64,000 nucleotides of DNA from an uncultured Pelagibacteraceae bacterium (GCA_902575095.1 CACGPY010000002.1:27557-91556), one strand, 5' to 3'. Positions 42,908 through 52,962 are shown, numbered from the stretch's first letter. Notes: generated from the sequence alone by a model not told the origin. Program-made: numbers and translations.

Positions 42908-44627
42908 TTTTTTTCTGTTTATGTCGAATTATTTTAAAATTTAAATTACTCTGCTTTATTTGACTTATCAAGTTTGTAAAATTTTTCAAATCTTTAATTT
43001 GAAGGTCGATTGAAAAAGTAAGATGTTCTTTTTTTCTCTTAATTATTTCTAAATTTATGATATTTCCTTTATTTAGCCCGATAAGAGAAGTAATGTGACC
43101 AAGAACACCTGGCTTATGTGGCAAATCAACTTCTAGGGTACTTGAATAATTTTTTTCAACAATATTCGAGTTTTCTGTTGACTTATCTTGCCAGTATCTA
43201 CGAATAGCAGAACGAGCTTTACCTGTAGTAGAAGAGGATAACCAATGTAAAGATGGTGATGCATTCTTAGAAGTCTCTATATTTACAAGATCTCCATTTT
43301 TCAAAATAGTTTGCAGCGTTGAATGTTGGCCATTAACTGTGCAACCAATGGCACTGTTACCTATTTTTGTATGAACAGCATACGCAAAATCTATTGGTGT
43401 TGCTTTTTTTGGTAATTTAATTACCGCCCCTTTTGGTGTAAAACAAAAAACGTTTTCTTGAAACATTTGTAACTTTGTAAACTCGTAATAATGTTCAGGA
43501 CTGGTTCCGGCCTCTATAATTTCAACTAAATCTCTTAACCAATCGTATTCCTTCCAAGAAAGTTCAGAAAATTTTTCTGATGACTTGTATTTCCAATGAG
43601 AAGCTATTCCTCTTTGCGCAAACTCATGCATTTCATGTGTTCTTATTTGTATTTCTATCCTGTTTTTTTTTGGACCAATTACTGCTGTATGTAATGATTT
43701 ATAATTATTAATTTTTGGTGTTGAAATATAATCTTTAAATTTACCTGGGATTGTTGAAAATCTACTATGGAAAATCCCAAGCGTTTTATAACAGTCTTCT
43801 ATGTTTTTAACTATAACTCTAAAACCAATTATATCGGTAAGTTGTTCAAGTGATATTTTTTTATTTTGAATTTTTCTCCAAATAGAAAATGGAGTTTTTT
43901 CACGGCCAGTAATAATGGCTGTAATTCCATTATCTTTTAATAGCTCAATTAATTCTTGTGAAATAAATTTAAAAGTATCTTCCGTATTATTTTTAATAAA
44001 GTTTAATCTTTCTAAAATTAAATCTCTCGCTGGCTTATTTAAGACAGAAAAAGATAAATCTTCAAGTTCATCACGAATTCTGTTCATTCCCATTCTATCA
44101 GCTAATGGAGCATAAATTTCCATTGTTTCTTTAGCTTTTCTTATGATCTTGTCTTTATCTTTTACAAATTGGATAGTTCGCATGTTATGCAATCTGTCAG
44201 CTAATTTTACAAGCAAAACTCTAATATCCTTAGACGTAGCAAGTATTAATTTTCTGAAATTTTCCGCTTTTGAGTCACTAGATGCTTTATTTTCTAATGC
44301 AGAAATTTTGGTTACACCTTCTACTAGATTTGCAACTTCTTCGCCAAACTCTTTTTTAACTGTTTCATAAGTCACTTTGGTATCTTCTATGGTATCATGT
44401 AGCAAACCTGTAGTTATGGTTGCGCTATCTAATTTTAATTCTGTTAAAATTTTAGCAACAGCGACTGGATGTATAATATAAGGAACTCCTTCATCCCTCT
44501 TTTGATTTTGGTGAGCTTCTAAAGCAAAATTATAGGCTTTATTTAGTGACTCTGAATTTAAAAATCTGTTGTATGACTTAATTTGATCAATTAATTCATT
44601 ATTATTAATCATATTCGATATTAACAT
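42864..44627 (-). CDS. spoT: Bifunctional (p)ppGpp synthetase/hydrolase (RelA/SpoT)
   Basis: 587 aa, shorter than the usual 700 or more. HD hydrolase domain: AHQNQKRDEGVPYIIHPVAV, TTGLLHDTIEDTKVTYE (HD..ED) and VLLVKLADRLHNMRT. Synthetase domain: ITGREKTPFSIWRKIQ, IIGFRVIVKNIEDCY and NYKSLHTAVIGP. Then TGS (VFCFTPKGAVIKLPKKATPIDFAYAVHT) and a C-terminal ACT (VDLPHKPGVLGHITSLIGLNKGNII). The helical/zinc-finger stretch between TGS and ACT is shortened. Both activities look intact. Two ATG starts (44627, 44612) are possible. Confidence 0.95.
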   Translation of the reverse strand: MLISNMINNNELIDQIKSYNRFLNSESLNKAYNFALEAHQNQKRDEGVPYIIHPVAVAKILTELKLDSATITTGLLHDTIEDTKVTYETVKKEFGEEVANLVEGVTKISALENKASSDSKAENFRKLILATSKDIRVLLVKLADRLHNMRTIQFVKDKDKIIRKAKETMEIYAPLADRMGMNRIRDELEDLSFSVLNKPARDLILERLNFIKNNTEDTFKFISQELIELLKDNGITAIITGREKTPFSIWRKIQNKKISLEQLTDIIGFRVIVKNIEDCYKTLGIFHSRFSTIPGKFKDYISTPKINNYKSLHTAVIGPKKNRIEIQIRTHEMHEFAQRGIASHWKYKSSEKFSELSWKEYDWLRDLVEIIEAGTSPEHYYEFTKLQMFQENVFCFTPKGAVIKLPKKATPIDFAYAVHTKIGNSAIGCTVNGQHSTLQTILKNGDLVNIETSKNASPSLHWLSSSTTGKARSAIRRYWQDKSTENSNIVEKNYSSTLEVDLPHKPGVLGHITSLIGLNKGNIINLEIIKRKKEHLTFSIDLQIKDLKNFTNLISQIKQSNLNFKIIRHKQKKNAFIRRIFENFKRN

Positions 44628-45123
44628 TTTTCTTCAGTCTTGTAATCTCAATCCTGAATTTTTGACTAAGTTTATTTATCAAAAATTGGGCATTTTTCTT
44701 AAAAATTGGATGAAACCAATTAGGATCAATTTGTAAAATTGGGTATAAAACAAAATTTCTTAAATGACATTTTGGATGAGGTAAAATCAATTTATCGGTT
44801 TTTTTAATTTTGCTATTAAAATCAACAATATCTATATCAATTACTCTAGGATCATTTTTAACTGTTTTAATTCTTCCTAATTTTTTTTCAATTTTTTTAA
44901 TCTCATTTAATAGATCAAAATAATCCTTATAATAGTCTACAATTATTCCTACATTCAAAAATTTAGGAAAATTTCGATTTGGATATGAAGGCGTTTCATA
45001 AAAATTTGAAATTTTTTTAACATTGATTTTTGAATTAGTTAAAAAATTAATAGCTAAGGAAATATTATCAAATCTAGATCCATGTTTTGAATTTAAATTT
45101 GACCCAATATTTAAATGTATCAT
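44605..45123 (-). CDS. folK: 2-amino-4-hydroxy-6-hydroxymethyldihydropteridine pyrophosphokinase
   Basis: 172 aa. [27 protein letters not shown] (GSN..D), [20 protein letters not shown] and the HPPK signature [13 protein letters not shown], followed by [18 protein letters not shown]. Pterin step of folate synthesis. Overlaps spoT by 23 bases and smpB by 4. The rpoZ gene often found between folK and spoT is absent. Confidence 0.94.
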   Translation of the reverse strand: MIHLNIGSNLNSKHGSRFDNISLAINFLTNSKINVKKISNFYETPSYPNRNFPKFLNVGIIVDYYKDYFDLLNEIKKIEKKLGRIKTVKNDPRVIDIDIVDFNSKIKKTDKLILPHPKCHLRNFVLYPILQIDPNWFHPIFKKNAQFLINKLSQKFRIEITRLKKNVNIEYD

Positions 45124-45593
45124 TTGTTGTTCTTACTTAGCAATCTCGCCTTTTCTCTATTCCAGTCTCTAGTTTTTTTTACTTGTCTCTTATCAAATAG
45201 TTTTTTACCTTTTGCTACTGCTATCTCTATTTTTACCTTGCCCTTTAAAAAATATAGTTTTGTTGGTATTAAAGTTAAACCGTCTTGATTGATTCTACCA
45301 ATGAGTTTATTTATTTCTTTTCTATTTAACAATAATTTTCTGTCGCTCTTTGGATTGTGATTATTGTATGACGATTGTCGATATAAAGGTATATGAGAAT
45401 TTATTAAAAATAATTCTCCGTTATTGTCGACTGCATAAGAGTCAGCTATACTTCCTTTTCCATCTCTAAGTGATTTTACCTCAGATCCTTTTAAAACTAT
45501 TCCAGCTTCTAATACCTCTAAAAAAAAATAATTAAAACTTGCTTTTCGATTCAAGCAGATTATTTTTTGCCCGGGTACTAATTTTTGTTTCAT
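45120..45593 (-). CDS. smpB: SsrA-binding protein SmpB
   Basis: 157 aa. [43 protein letters not shown] and [16 protein letters not shown] are diagnostic, with the [13 protein letters not shown] motif. It partners tmRNA in rescuing stalled ribosomes; tmRNA itself is not in the window. One base overlap with dapA. Confidence 0.96.
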   Translation of the reverse strand: MKQKLVPGQKIICLNRKASFNYFFLEVLEAGIVLKGSEVKSLRDGKGSIADSYAVDNNGELFLINSHIPLYRQSSYNNHNPKSDRKLLLNRKEINKLIGRINQDGLTLIPTKLYFLKGKVKIEIAVAKGKKLFDKRQVKKTRDWNREKARLLSKNNK

Positions 45594-46462
45594 TAAAGTA
45601 ACTTGGCTACTTTAAGAGCATCTGAAACTTTCTTTTTTGTTTCTTCTTTAATCTCGACCAGAGGCAATCTTACAGTTGGTTTGCACATTCCTAGAAGTGA
45701 AGCAGCATATTTAACAGGAGATGGATTGCTCTCAATAAATAAAGATGTATGCAAAGGTTGAAGTAGTTTGTCTATTTTTGATGCTTTATCGATATTACTT
45801 ACACAAGCTGCTTGAAAATCAGATGAAAGTTTTGCTGCAATATTTGCAGTCACACCAATAGCACCAACTCCCCCTCTTTTATTAAATTCAAAAGCATTAT
45901 CATCATTGCCTGTTAATTGTATAAATTCATTTCCCATAGCTTTTAACTGTAGATCCACCCGGTTTAAATCGCCTGTAGCATCTTTTACCCCTTTAATATT
46001 TTTGAGTTCATATAATCTGGTCATTGTATCTACACTCATGTCTATGACAGATCTTGAAGGAATATTGTAAATAATTATCGGTATACCAACGTTGTCATTA
46101 ATCATTTTATAATGTTGATAAAGACCTTCTTGAGTTGGTTTGTTATAATAAGGTGTCACTACTAACAATGCATCAGATCCAGCCTTTTCAGCAAATTTAG
46201 ATAATTCTATAGCTTCATCTGTAGAGTTAGAACCTGTACCCGCAATAACCGGTATCCTCCCTTTACATTCTTTTACTGCCATTTCGATTATTCTTTTGTG
46301 CTCATTATGAGATAATGTTGGTGACTCGCCAGTGGTTCCTCCAGGCACAATCCCGTTTGTACCACTTTCTAAATGGTAATTGATCAATTTAATATAAGTA
46401 TCCTCACTAAGGTTCTCACCATCAAATGGGGTAATTAAAGCTACAATTGATCCTTTAAGCAT
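45593..46462 (-). CDS. dapA: 4-hydroxy-tetrahydrodipicolinate synthase
   Basis: 289 aa TIM barrel. [71 protein letters not shown] (Tyr of triad) and [11 protein letters not shown] (Schiff-base Lys) are canonical. First step of lysine/diaminopimelate synthesis. Divergent from slt over 31 bases, a conserved alphaproteobacterial arrangement. Confidence 0.97.
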   Translation of the reverse strand: MLKGSIVALITPFDGENLSEDTYIKLINYHLESGTNGIVPGGTTGESPTLSHNEHKRIIEMAVKECKGRIPVIAGTGSNSTDEAIELSKFAEKAGSDALLVVTPYYNKPTQEGLYQHYKMINDNVGIPIIIYNIPSRSVIDMSVDTMTRLYELKNIKGVKDATGDLNRVDLQLKAMGNEFIQLTGNDDNAFEFNKRGGVGAIGVTANIAAKLSSDFQAACVSNIDKASKIDKLLQPLHTSLFIESNPSPVKYAASLLGMCKPTVRLPLVEIKEETKKKVSDALKVAKLL

Positions 46463-46493
46463 AAAACAAAATAAGATAAATAAGTCTTAACTT

Positions 46494-48761
46494 ATGACCA
46501 ATAAATTAATTAGTCTAGTAGTAATAACATTTATTTTATCTATAGGTCATAGTTATTCAGAGGATCAATTCCTTTTCCCTAAAGAAAAACCATCAATATT
46601 TAAAAAAATTAATAAAGACCCAGGAAAGAGTTTTTCAAGTAATCTACCTCAAAAAAAACCTTTAACTAATCAAGAAAAAGAGCAAAAAAAAGATGTTAAT
46701 CAAAAACAGAAAGTGGTTATTGAAGATAAAAAAGTTGATCTTAAAGAAAAAAAAGAAGTAAAAAAAGTTGAAGTAATTAAAAAGAAAAGCTCTTTTGTTT
46801 TTCCACGAAAAAAGCCATCAATTTATAAATCTAAAACTGAGACAGCTGAAAAATCATCAATTTTAAATCAAAAAGATTTTGACAGAGCAAAAGAAACTAT
46901 TCAGTTCATTAAAGATAAAAAGTGGAATAGTGCGTTAAAAAGTTCTGCAAAAGTGAAGGATAGAGAATTTAGAAACCTTATTACTTGGATGCATCTTAAA
47001 ACCACTAGAAATGGTGCCTCATTTGCTGAATATAAAAAATTTATTGAACAAAATGAGGACTACCCAAGGATTAACAGAATAAGATATTTAGCTGAAGAGA
47101 AAATTTATTTACGAAATAATTCTCCAACTTCTGTAATTAATTGGTTTGAAAAATATCCTCCGCTTGGCGGGCTAGGTAAAATAAAGCTAGCCGAAGCTTA
47201 CCTTGAACAAGGTAAAAATGAAAAAGTAAAAGAATTGATAAAAGAAGGTTGGATAACAGCTACTATAAGAAAAAATGATTTAGGCTATTACAGAGCTAAA
47301 TTTAAAAAATTTATTGACTCTGATGATCATATTAAAAGAGCGGATTATTTAGCATGGGAAAAAAAATATTGGGATCTTAAACGAATGCTAAAATATTTAC
47401 CAAAAGATCAAAGAGCTCTTTACAACGCTAGACAGATATTAATGAGTAATTCTTACGGTGTTGATAATGCTATCTCTAAAGTTCCACAATATCTAAAAGA
47501 AGATCCTGGTTTAGAATTTGATAGGCTTAGATGGAGAAATCGAAGAGGAAGATTAGATGGATCTTTAGAAATTTTATATCGAAACTCGTTAAAAACGGAA
47601 AGCCAAATGGTTCGTCCAGATAAATGGTGGGATCAAAGAGAAAGTGTAGTAAGAAGTTTGATTTACAAAAAAAGATATAAAACTGCTTATAAAATTTCAA
47701 GTGAACATGCTTTATCGGCTGGACCATCCTTTGCCGAAGCAGAATGGTTATCTGGATGGATAGCATTAACTTTTTTAAATTCTCCAGAATACGCAATTAA
47801 CCATTTTCAAAATTTTTATAATAATGTTGGGTATCCAATTAGTTTAGCTAGAGGAGCTTATTGGTTGGGGGCTTCATACGAATTACTTGGTGAAGCAGAA
47901 TTATCGAAACAATTTTATTCTGAAGCAGCTAAATTTCCAATGACATATTACGGTCAGCTTGCATTTAATAAAATTAATCCAGGTGGAAATTTTGAACTTA
48001 AAGACCAAAGCTTTTTTGATAGGGAGTATGAAAAAGAATTTAAAAAAAATAAATTAATTAGACATTTAATTTTGTTGAAAGAACTTAATGCTACTCAATT
48101 AGGAAAGGATATTTTCAAACATTTAGCTGATTTAAATATTGAAAAAGGTAGTGAAGTTTTAGCTGCAGATTTGGCCACTAGTCTAGAAAGATATGACTTT
48201 GCTATACAGATTTCAAAAAAGGCATCATATGAAAAAAGATTTTACAATAAATATAACTACCCAATTATTGCAACTCCTAAAGTAATTAATAATAAAAATA
48301 TGCCTAAGTCAGAAGTAATTTTAGCTATCATTAGACAAGAAAGTGAATTTGATAAGAATGCTAACAGCTGGGCTGGTGCACGAGGAATGATGCAGCTTAT
48401 GAAATATACTGCTAAGATTGTTGCTAAACAAGCTAAGCTCCCATATAGCATAAGTGGTTTAACTAGAGATCCTGAATATAATATTAAATTAGGTTCTTAT
48501 TATTTTAATTCATTAATTGAAGATTATAACGGTGTTTATCCTTTTGCTATAGCTGCATACAATGCTGGACCAAATCGTGTTAAAACGTGGAGAAGAGTTA
48601 ATGGAGATCCATCAAAAGGTCAACTATCATATATAAACTGGATCGAACAAATAAGATTTGAAGAGACAAGAAACTATGTACAAAGAGTTTTAGAGAATAT
48701 AAATGTTTACAAGTACATTCTGAGTAAAGAGCCAGTCAAAATTGATAGTTATTTTAATTAA
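46494..48761 (+). CDS. slt: Soluble lytic murein transglycosylase
   Basis: 755 aa. Signal peptide MTNKLISLVVITFILSIGHSYS. A Lys-rich linker (about 25-125) holds repeated short motifs (FLFPKEKPSIFKKI and FVFPRKKPSIYKSK). A long helical U-domain follows, then the catalytic SLT domain: EVILAIIRQESEFDKNANSWAGARGMMQLMKYTAK with the catalytic Glu, GSYYFNSLIEDYNG and PFAIAAYNAGPNRV. It cleaves peptidoglycan glycan strands in the periplasm, giving 1,6-anhydro ends. Confidence 0.94.
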   Translation: MTNKLISLVVITFILSIGHSYSEDQFLFPKEKPSIFKKINKDPGKSFSSNLPQKKPLTNQEKEQKKDVNQKQKVVIEDKKVDLKEKKEVKKVEVIKKKSSFVFPRKKPSIYKSKTETAEKSSILNQKDFDRAKETIQFIKDKKWNSALKSSAKVKDREFRNLITWMHLKTTRNGASFAEYKKFIEQNEDYPRINRIRYLAEEKIYLRNNSPTSVINWFEKYPPLGGLGKIKLAEAYLEQGKNEKVKELIKEGWITATIRKNDLGYYRAKFKKFIDSDDHIKRADYLAWEKKYWDLKRMLKYLPKDQRALYNARQILMSNSYGVDNAISKVPQYLKEDPGLEFDRLRWRNRRGRLDGSLEILYRNSLKTESQMVRPDKWWDQRESVVRSLIYKKRYKTAYKISSEHALSAGPSFAEAEWLSGWIALTFLNSPEYAINHFQNFYNNVGYPISLARGAYWLGASYELLGEAELSKQFYSEAAKFPMTYYGQLAFNKINPGGNFELKDQSFFDREYEKEFKKNKLIRHLILLKELNATQLGKDIFKHLADLNIEKGSEVLAADLATSLERYDFAIQISKKASYEKRFYNKYNYPIIATPKVINNKNMPKSEVILAIIRQESEFDKNANSWAGARGMMQLMKYTAKIVAKQAKLPYSISGLTRDPEYNIKLGSYYFNSLIEDYNGVYPFAIAAYNAGPNRVKTWRRVNGDPSKGQLSYINWIEQIRFEETRNYVQRVLENINVYKYILSKEPVKIDSYFN

Positions 48762-48766
48762 TTTTT

Positions 48767-48858
48767 TGGCGGAAGAGGAGAGATTCGAACTCTCGGTACG
48801 ATGTTACTCGTACGGTTAGTTAGCAACCAACTGGTTTAAACCGCTCACCCACTCTTCC
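48767..48858 (-). tRNA. tRNA-Ser (GCU)
   Basis: Minus-strand reading gives acceptor arms GGAAGAG and CTCTTCC, discriminator G and encoded CCA, a D arm with GTGAGCGGTTTAAACC, anticodon stem GTTGG/CTAAC with loop TTGCTAA and anticodon GCT, a long class II variable arm (CGTACGAGTAACATCGTACG) and T arm GAGAG-TTCGAAT-CTCTC. Length 92 with CCA. It sits 5 bases after slt, convergent with it. Confidence 0.97.
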
Positions 48859-48899
48859 TTTTAAATAAGCTAATTTAGTACTAATTATTAATTAATTAC

Positions 48900-48927
48900 C
48901 TTATAAATCAATCAAAAAAATGGTCAA
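48900..48927 (-). promoter_or_regulatory. Candidate promoter for tRNA-Ser
   Basis: On the minus strand TTGACC (48922-48927), 16-base spacer and TATAAG (48900-48905) lie about 40 bases upstream of the mature tRNA 5' end, in the 69-base gap before rarD. Motif match only. Confidence 0.35.
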
Positions 48928-49800
48928 ATGAAGAAAAATTTATTTCAAGGAATCTCTTTTACAGTTGGTGCTTCTCTTTGGTGGGGTATAATTGGGGTCA
49001 TATACTTTAAATTTGTATCTTACGCATCCCCTTTAGAATTAACAATTCATAGAACTATTTGGACAGCTCTATTATTAGTTATTACTACATCTTATTATGC
49101 TAAATGGAGTGAATTTAAAAGGATTATAAAAAATAAATTAAATATTTTTATTCTTTTTTTGACTGGCCTACTTGTGTCAATAAATTGGTTTACGTGGCTT
49201 TATGCGGTAAGCACAAATAATTTATTAGACTCAGCTCTAGGTTATTATATTTTTCCAATTTTAAGTGTATTTCTTGGAATAATTTTTTTAAAAGAAAAAT
49301 ACAATCGGAATAAAATTATCTCAGTTATCTTAGTCATTTTAGCATTGATTTACTTTCTAGTAAAACTTGGTGATGTCCCATGGATTGGAATTACTGTAGC
49401 TCTAACATTTAGTTTATATGGTTTAATTAGAAAAAAAGTTAAAGTTTCTTCAGATATAGGTTTGCTCATTGAAACTTTGCTTCTAACACCTATTGCAATA
49501 GTTCTTTTTATTTTTTTAATAAATAATAATTTAAATATTTTTTCCGTAAATGAACCACTGCTTTCTTTTTATTTGTTTTGGGCAGGTTTAATGACTTTAA
49601 TACCTCTGTTTTGGTATACTAAAGGCTTTAAATTAATAGGAATTGGGCCAGCAAGCATGATTTTTTTTCTGACACCGACTGCACAATTTTTCTTAGGATT
49701 GTATTATTTTAATGAACCTTTAGCATTGGATGAACTAATATCATTTATTTTTATTTGGTTGGCTGTAATAATTTATTTAAATGAACTTCGTAAAGAATAA
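48928..49800 (+). CDS. rarD: RarD/EamA-family permease
   Basis: 290 aa, ten membrane helices. LFQGISFTVGASLWWGIIGVIYFKF, AVSTNNLLDSALGYYIFPILSVFLGIIFLKE and IGIGPASMIFFLTPTAQFFLGLYYF follow the RarD (EamA, DMT superfamily) pattern. Exports or imports small metabolites; substrate uncertain. The 3' end overlaps the convergent thiV by 28 bases. Confidence 0.88.
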   Translation: MKKNLFQGISFTVGASLWWGIIGVIYFKFVSYASPLELTIHRTIWTALLLVITTSYYAKWSEFKRIIKNKLNIFILFLTGLLVSINWFTWLYAVSTNNLLDSALGYYIFPILSVFLGIIFLKEKYNRNKIISVILVILALIYFLVKLGDVPWIGITVALTFSLYGLIRKKVKVSSDIGLLIETLLLTPIAIVLFIFLINNNLNIFSVNEPLLSFYLFWAGLMTLIPLFWYTKGFKLIGIGPASMIFFLTPTAQFFLGLYYFNEPLALDELISFIFIWLAVIIYLNELRKE

Positions 49801-51221
49801 AATATTATAAAGAAAAATTGAGTAATTATCGCTATTGCAAATGAGATAAAAAGTAAGTTAGTGGTAATAATTGAACTAAAAGATTCTATCGGTAATAAAT
49901 TCCCTACTAATATACTTGATTGAAAATCCATACTTGGAAAAAATAGTATTCCTAAAATTAGTGCGCTTAAAATAGATAAATATGACATTTGAGAACTAAT
50001 TTTCTTATTAAAAAAACCGTAAAAAATTGTAACAACTGCTGCACAACAAAATAGATCTGCTAATAAAAATAAATATAAAATACTAAATCCCTTTGATGCT
50101 AAAATAAAAACTAAAAAACTTATAATTAAAATTATATAATTAGTTTTATTTTTTAAAGAACTACCAAAAATTGATTTACTAATTTGATTGCCATTTACAA
50201 TAAGGATGCTTGATATCGCATTTATTAAAGTATCTATTGTGCTTAATGTTAAAGCCAATGCTAATATTAAAATTGATATAATTAATAGAAAATTCTTTGA
50301 TAATATTAAATCAAAAAAAGCTAAATCAGGAATTACTTTTGAATTTAAAGAAAAAGAAATAAGCCCTGTATATCCCATCCATAAAACTATTAATAATGTT
50401 ATTATTGAAGAATAAATTAAACTTTTCTTTAATATTAAATTATTTTTTGCAGCAAATACCCTTTGCCAATTTCCTTGATGGAATAAATTTGTTGCAGCTA
50501 CCGCTATAAAAAAAGTAAGACCGGCTGTATAATTGGGCAAATATTTACTACTTATAAGATTTGGTGAATTTTCTTTGATTAGTTTAAAGCTATTTATCTC
50601 TAAGTTTCCGAGAATTAAAATCATAGAAGCAAATATCAAAAATGCTATTATAATGAATTGGTACTTATCAGTTATTATTGAAAGTTTGAATCCTCCTCTT
50701 AGAATGTAAAGTAAACAAATTAATAAAGTTGTTCCTGCCGTAATCCATAATGGAGTTTTAGAAATAAAGTTTAGCAGAAAAGCGATTGCGGTAACCTCAG
50801 CTATCAAAAAAATAATTAAATAAAATAATATTAAAAATAAGCTCAATTTAAGTATACCTTTGCCAAGCCGTTTTTTAATAAATTCTGTTAAGGATAGGCC
50901 TTTAGGAAACTCTTTTCTAATTTTAGGTCCAAAATTGTATAATAATAACATTGGTGTTGCAGCGCCTAATGCGTATCCTATTACTGCTCCAAAACCTCCC
51001 CATGTAGCAGCTGAGGCTGGACCAAATAGTATCCATGCTCCCAAAGCGGATGCAGCCAAACTTGTTGTTAATGAAAATGTATTTTCGTCTCTATTTCCAA
51101 TTATATAATTTCTATTATCGACAGTTTTCTTTGAATTTAAATACCCTAGTCCGATAAAAAAAAGGCCAACTATAATAGTTACTATTAAAGATGATTGTAT
51201 TGATAAATATATTGTATCCAT
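49773..51221 (-). CDS. thiV: SSS-family transporter ThiV, TPP-riboswitch controlled (thiamin precursor uptake)
   Basis: 482 aa, sodium:solute symporter fold with about 13 helices. Segments include SLTTSLAASALGAWILFGPASAATWGGFGAVIGYALG (the early SSS core with the helix-breaking Gly/Ala stretch) and the Na+/solute region GLTFFIAVAATNLFHQGNWQRVFAAKN, plus LALTLSTIDTLINAISSILIVNG. The gene is directly controlled by a TPP riboswitch that ends at its start codon. In SAR11, an SSS transporter under TPP control (thiV) is proposed to import the pyrimidine HMP, because these cells cannot make it. Assignment to HMP is by that analogy. Confidence 0.85.
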   Translation of the reverse strand: MDTIYLSIQSSLIVTIIVGLFFIGLGYLNSKKTVDNRNYIIGNRDENTFSLTTSLAASALGAWILFGPASAATWGGFGAVIGYALGAATPMLLLYNFGPKIRKEFPKGLSLTEFIKKRLGKGILKLSLFLILFYLIIFLIAEVTAIAFLLNFISKTPLWITAGTTLLICLLYILRGGFKLSIITDKYQFIIIAFLIFASMILILGNLEINSFKLIKENSPNLISSKYLPNYTAGLTFFIAVAATNLFHQGNWQRVFAAKNNLILKKSLIYSSIITLLIVLWMGYTGLISFSLNSKVIPDLAFFDLILSKNFLLIISILILALALTLSTIDTLINAISSILIVNGNQISKSIFGSSLKNKTNYIILIISFLVFILASKGFSILYLFLLADLFCCAAVVTIFYGFFNKKISSQMSYLSILSALILGILFFPSMDFQSSILVGNLLPIESFSSIITTNLLFISFAIAIITQFFFIIFYSLRSSFK

Positions 51222-51290
51222 AATTCCCTCACTGAATTACCGGTCAGGTTCGTCGGGTTTAATCTCAGTCTTCTAGACACCCCGTGCTTA
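51222..51290 (-). promoter_or_regulatory. TPP (THI-box) riboswitch, translational type
   Basis: The minus strand reads CACGGGGTGTC, GACTGAGA, ACCCG, GAACCTGACCGGTAAT and GTGAGGGAA in order, the conserved blocks of the TPP aptamer: GGGGUG..CUGAGA..ACCC..GAACCUGAUC.GGAUAAU..GUAGGGA. The final GAGGGA is also the ribosome binding site, 5 bases before the thiV ATG. Ligand binding would mask it, so control is direct on translation with no separate expression platform. The P1 helix is short, and its 3' strand runs into the start codon. Confidence 0.95.
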
Positions 51291-51291
51291 C

Positions 51292-51321
51292 TTTATATAC
51301 TTATCTTAGGTAGTGAGTCAA
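51292..51321 (-). promoter_or_regulatory. Promoter of thiV inside the umuC 3' end
   Basis: Minus-strand TTGACT (51316-51321), 18-base spacer, TATAAA (51292-51297). The -10 covers the umuC stop codon. Transcription would start near 51285, just at the riboswitch, leaving almost no leader. Both hexamers and spacing equal those of the umuD promoter. Motif match; no expression data. Confidence 0.6.
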
Positions 51322-52570
51322 ATGATGCTGTATCTATTTTTGATGAATGTTCTCTACGCATTTTCCAATCATTATTTATTCCTGCTTGAGCTATACTTAT
51401 TGCATTACGTCCATATTTTGCATTAGTAAAATCTATTGCTTTCATTAGTGTTTTTGATTTATTTTCTAAAATGGGTGCCAGCAAGTTTAATTCTTTTTCT
51501 GATGAATTTTTTAATTTTGATAAAATAATTCCAGCCTTTTGATAAAAATACCCATATTTATAAATTTTATTCAATCCATTTATAGCAGTTTTTACTAGCT
51601 CTAAGCTATTATTAGTATCTATTGGTAGCTCGATTGTTATGGAGTTTGAATAATACTTTCTGTTTTTATCAAAAGGACTTGTTCTAATAAATACTGTCAC
51701 CGCTCTTGTAGTTTGTTTATCTGTTCTAATTTTTTCAGCCGCATTCAAGCAATGCGTTGTTATAGACTCTTTTAGTTTGTCTAGACTTTCAACTTTTTTT
51801 CCAAAAGATCTTGATACACAACAACTTTTTCTTTTTGTTTCCTCTGTTTCTAAATCGATACAAGGTATTCCTCTCAACTCCATTACTGTTTTAGCGCCTA
51901 ATACATTCGTACTTTTTTTAACCCAGGTGTTTGATATATTTTTTAATTTATATGCATTATCTATTCCATTTTTAATGTATAGTTTTGATAGTTGTCTACC
52001 AACTCCCCATATATCGGAAATTTTAAATTTTTTTAATATTTCATCGATATCCTTTTTTAAAAATATTACGCCAGCTTTATTTTTTTTAGCTACGTGATTT
52101 GCAACCTTGCTTAAAGTTTTAGTACATGAGATACCAACGCTTGTTGGAATTCCAGTCCACTTAAGAACTCTTTCTCTAATTTTTTTTCCATATTCTTCTG
52201 TCGTTTCATCTTTTATGTGCGATAAATCTATAAATGCTTCATCTATTGAATAAATTTCTATTTTATCTGAGAAACCTTTTAATACTCGCATTACTCTTCT
52301 AGATAGATCACCATATAATGAATAGTTAGAAGAAAATATTTGAACATTATTTTTTTTAACTAGTTCTTTAACTTTAAAATATGGTTCTCCCATCTTAATT
52401 CCTAATGCTTTAGCCTCTGTTGATCTAGATATTACACAGCCATCATTATTTGACAGTACAACAACGGGCACATTTCTTATTTTAGGATTAAACAATCTCT
52501 CACATGAAACGTAGAAAGAATTGCAATCAATAAGAGCAATTTTTTTTTTACTATTGTTTATGAATGACAT
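51293..52570 (-). CDS. umuC: Translesion DNA polymerase V catalytic subunit UmuC
   Basis: 425 aa Y-family polymerase. [40 protein letters not shown] and the active-site [15 protein letters not shown] (catalytic Asp-Glu) are clear, then [26 protein letters not shown] and a UmuC-type C terminus. It synthesises past lesions with UmuD'. Overlaps umuD by 20 bases. The thiV promoter and the start of the riboswitch lie at its end. Confidence 0.95.
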   Translation of the reverse strand: MSFINNSKKKIALIDCNSFYVSCERLFNPKIRNVPVVVLSNNDGCVISRSTEAKALGIKMGEPYFKVKELVKKNNVQIFSSNYSLYGDLSRRVMRVLKGFSDKIEIYSIDEAFIDLSHIKDETTEEYGKKIRERVLKWTGIPTSVGISCTKTLSKVANHVAKKNKAGVIFLKKDIDEILKKFKISDIWGVGRQLSKLYIKNGIDNAYKLKNISNTWVKKSTNVLGAKTVMELRGIPCIDLETEETKRKSCCVSRSFGKKVESLDKLKESITTHCLNAAEKIRTDKQTTRAVTVFIRTSPFDKNRKYYSNSITIELPIDTNNSLELVKTAINGLNKIYKYGYFYQKAGIILSKLKNSSEKELNLLAPILENKSKTLMKAIDFTNAKYGRNAISIAQAGINNDWKMRREHSSKIDTASFDSLPKISI

Positions 52571-52943
52571 ATGTCACAACTCCCCAAATTATTATTTCTG
52601 GATTATCTGTTAAACTAATTCTATCTGATGTTTTTTTAGACCCAGATGTCAAATAGTTGGTTTCTTTGCTCTTAATCAAAGTTTTTACTACGAGTTCTTC
52701 ATTAACATTTGCTATTACTGTTGAAAAATTTTTTGGATTTAAGCTTTTGTCTACTATTAATAGATCTCCATCGTATATTCCGACATTAGTCATAGATTTT
52801 CCTTGGACTCTTATAATAAAAGTAGCTGGTGCATTTGTTATGAGGTGTGAATTTAAGTCTATATCATCTTCAATATAATCGGTGGCTGGCGAAGGAAAAC
52901 CGGCTCCTACTTTGTGTAAATAAAATGGTATTGTTAGCTTCAT
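52551..52943 (-). CDS. umuD: UmuD, self-cleaving mutagenesis protein (S24 peptidase)
   Basis: 130 aa, close to E. coli Umu[10 protein letters not shown] contains the expected cleavage site (Ala14-Gly15). Catalytic Ser50 is in [14 protein letters not shown] and the general-base Lys87 in [10 protein letters not shown]. The spacings 36 and 37 equal those of E. coli (Cys24, Ser60, Lys97). Cleavage by activated RecA is expected. Preceded by an SOS promoter. Confidence 0.94.
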   Translation of the reverse strand: MKLTIPFYLHKVGAGFPSPATDYIEDDIDLNSHLITNAPATFIIRVQGKSMTNVGIYDGDLLIVDKSLNPKNFSTVIANVNEELVVKTLIKSKETNYLTSGSKKTSDRISLTDNPEIIIWGVVTYVIHKQ

Positions 52944-52947
52944 AAAT

Positions 52948-52962
52948 GTTCTTGTTTTGTTC
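52948..52962 (-). promoter_or_regulatory. LexA (SOS) box of umuDC, GTTC-N7-GTTC type
   Basis: GTTCTTGTTTTGTTC on the plus strand (GAAC-N7-GAAC on the minus) matches the alphaproteobacterial LexA operator exactly. It begins 4 bases upstream of the umuD ATG and abuts the -10 element, so a bound repressor would cover the transcription start. lexA is not in the window. Confidence 0.85.
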
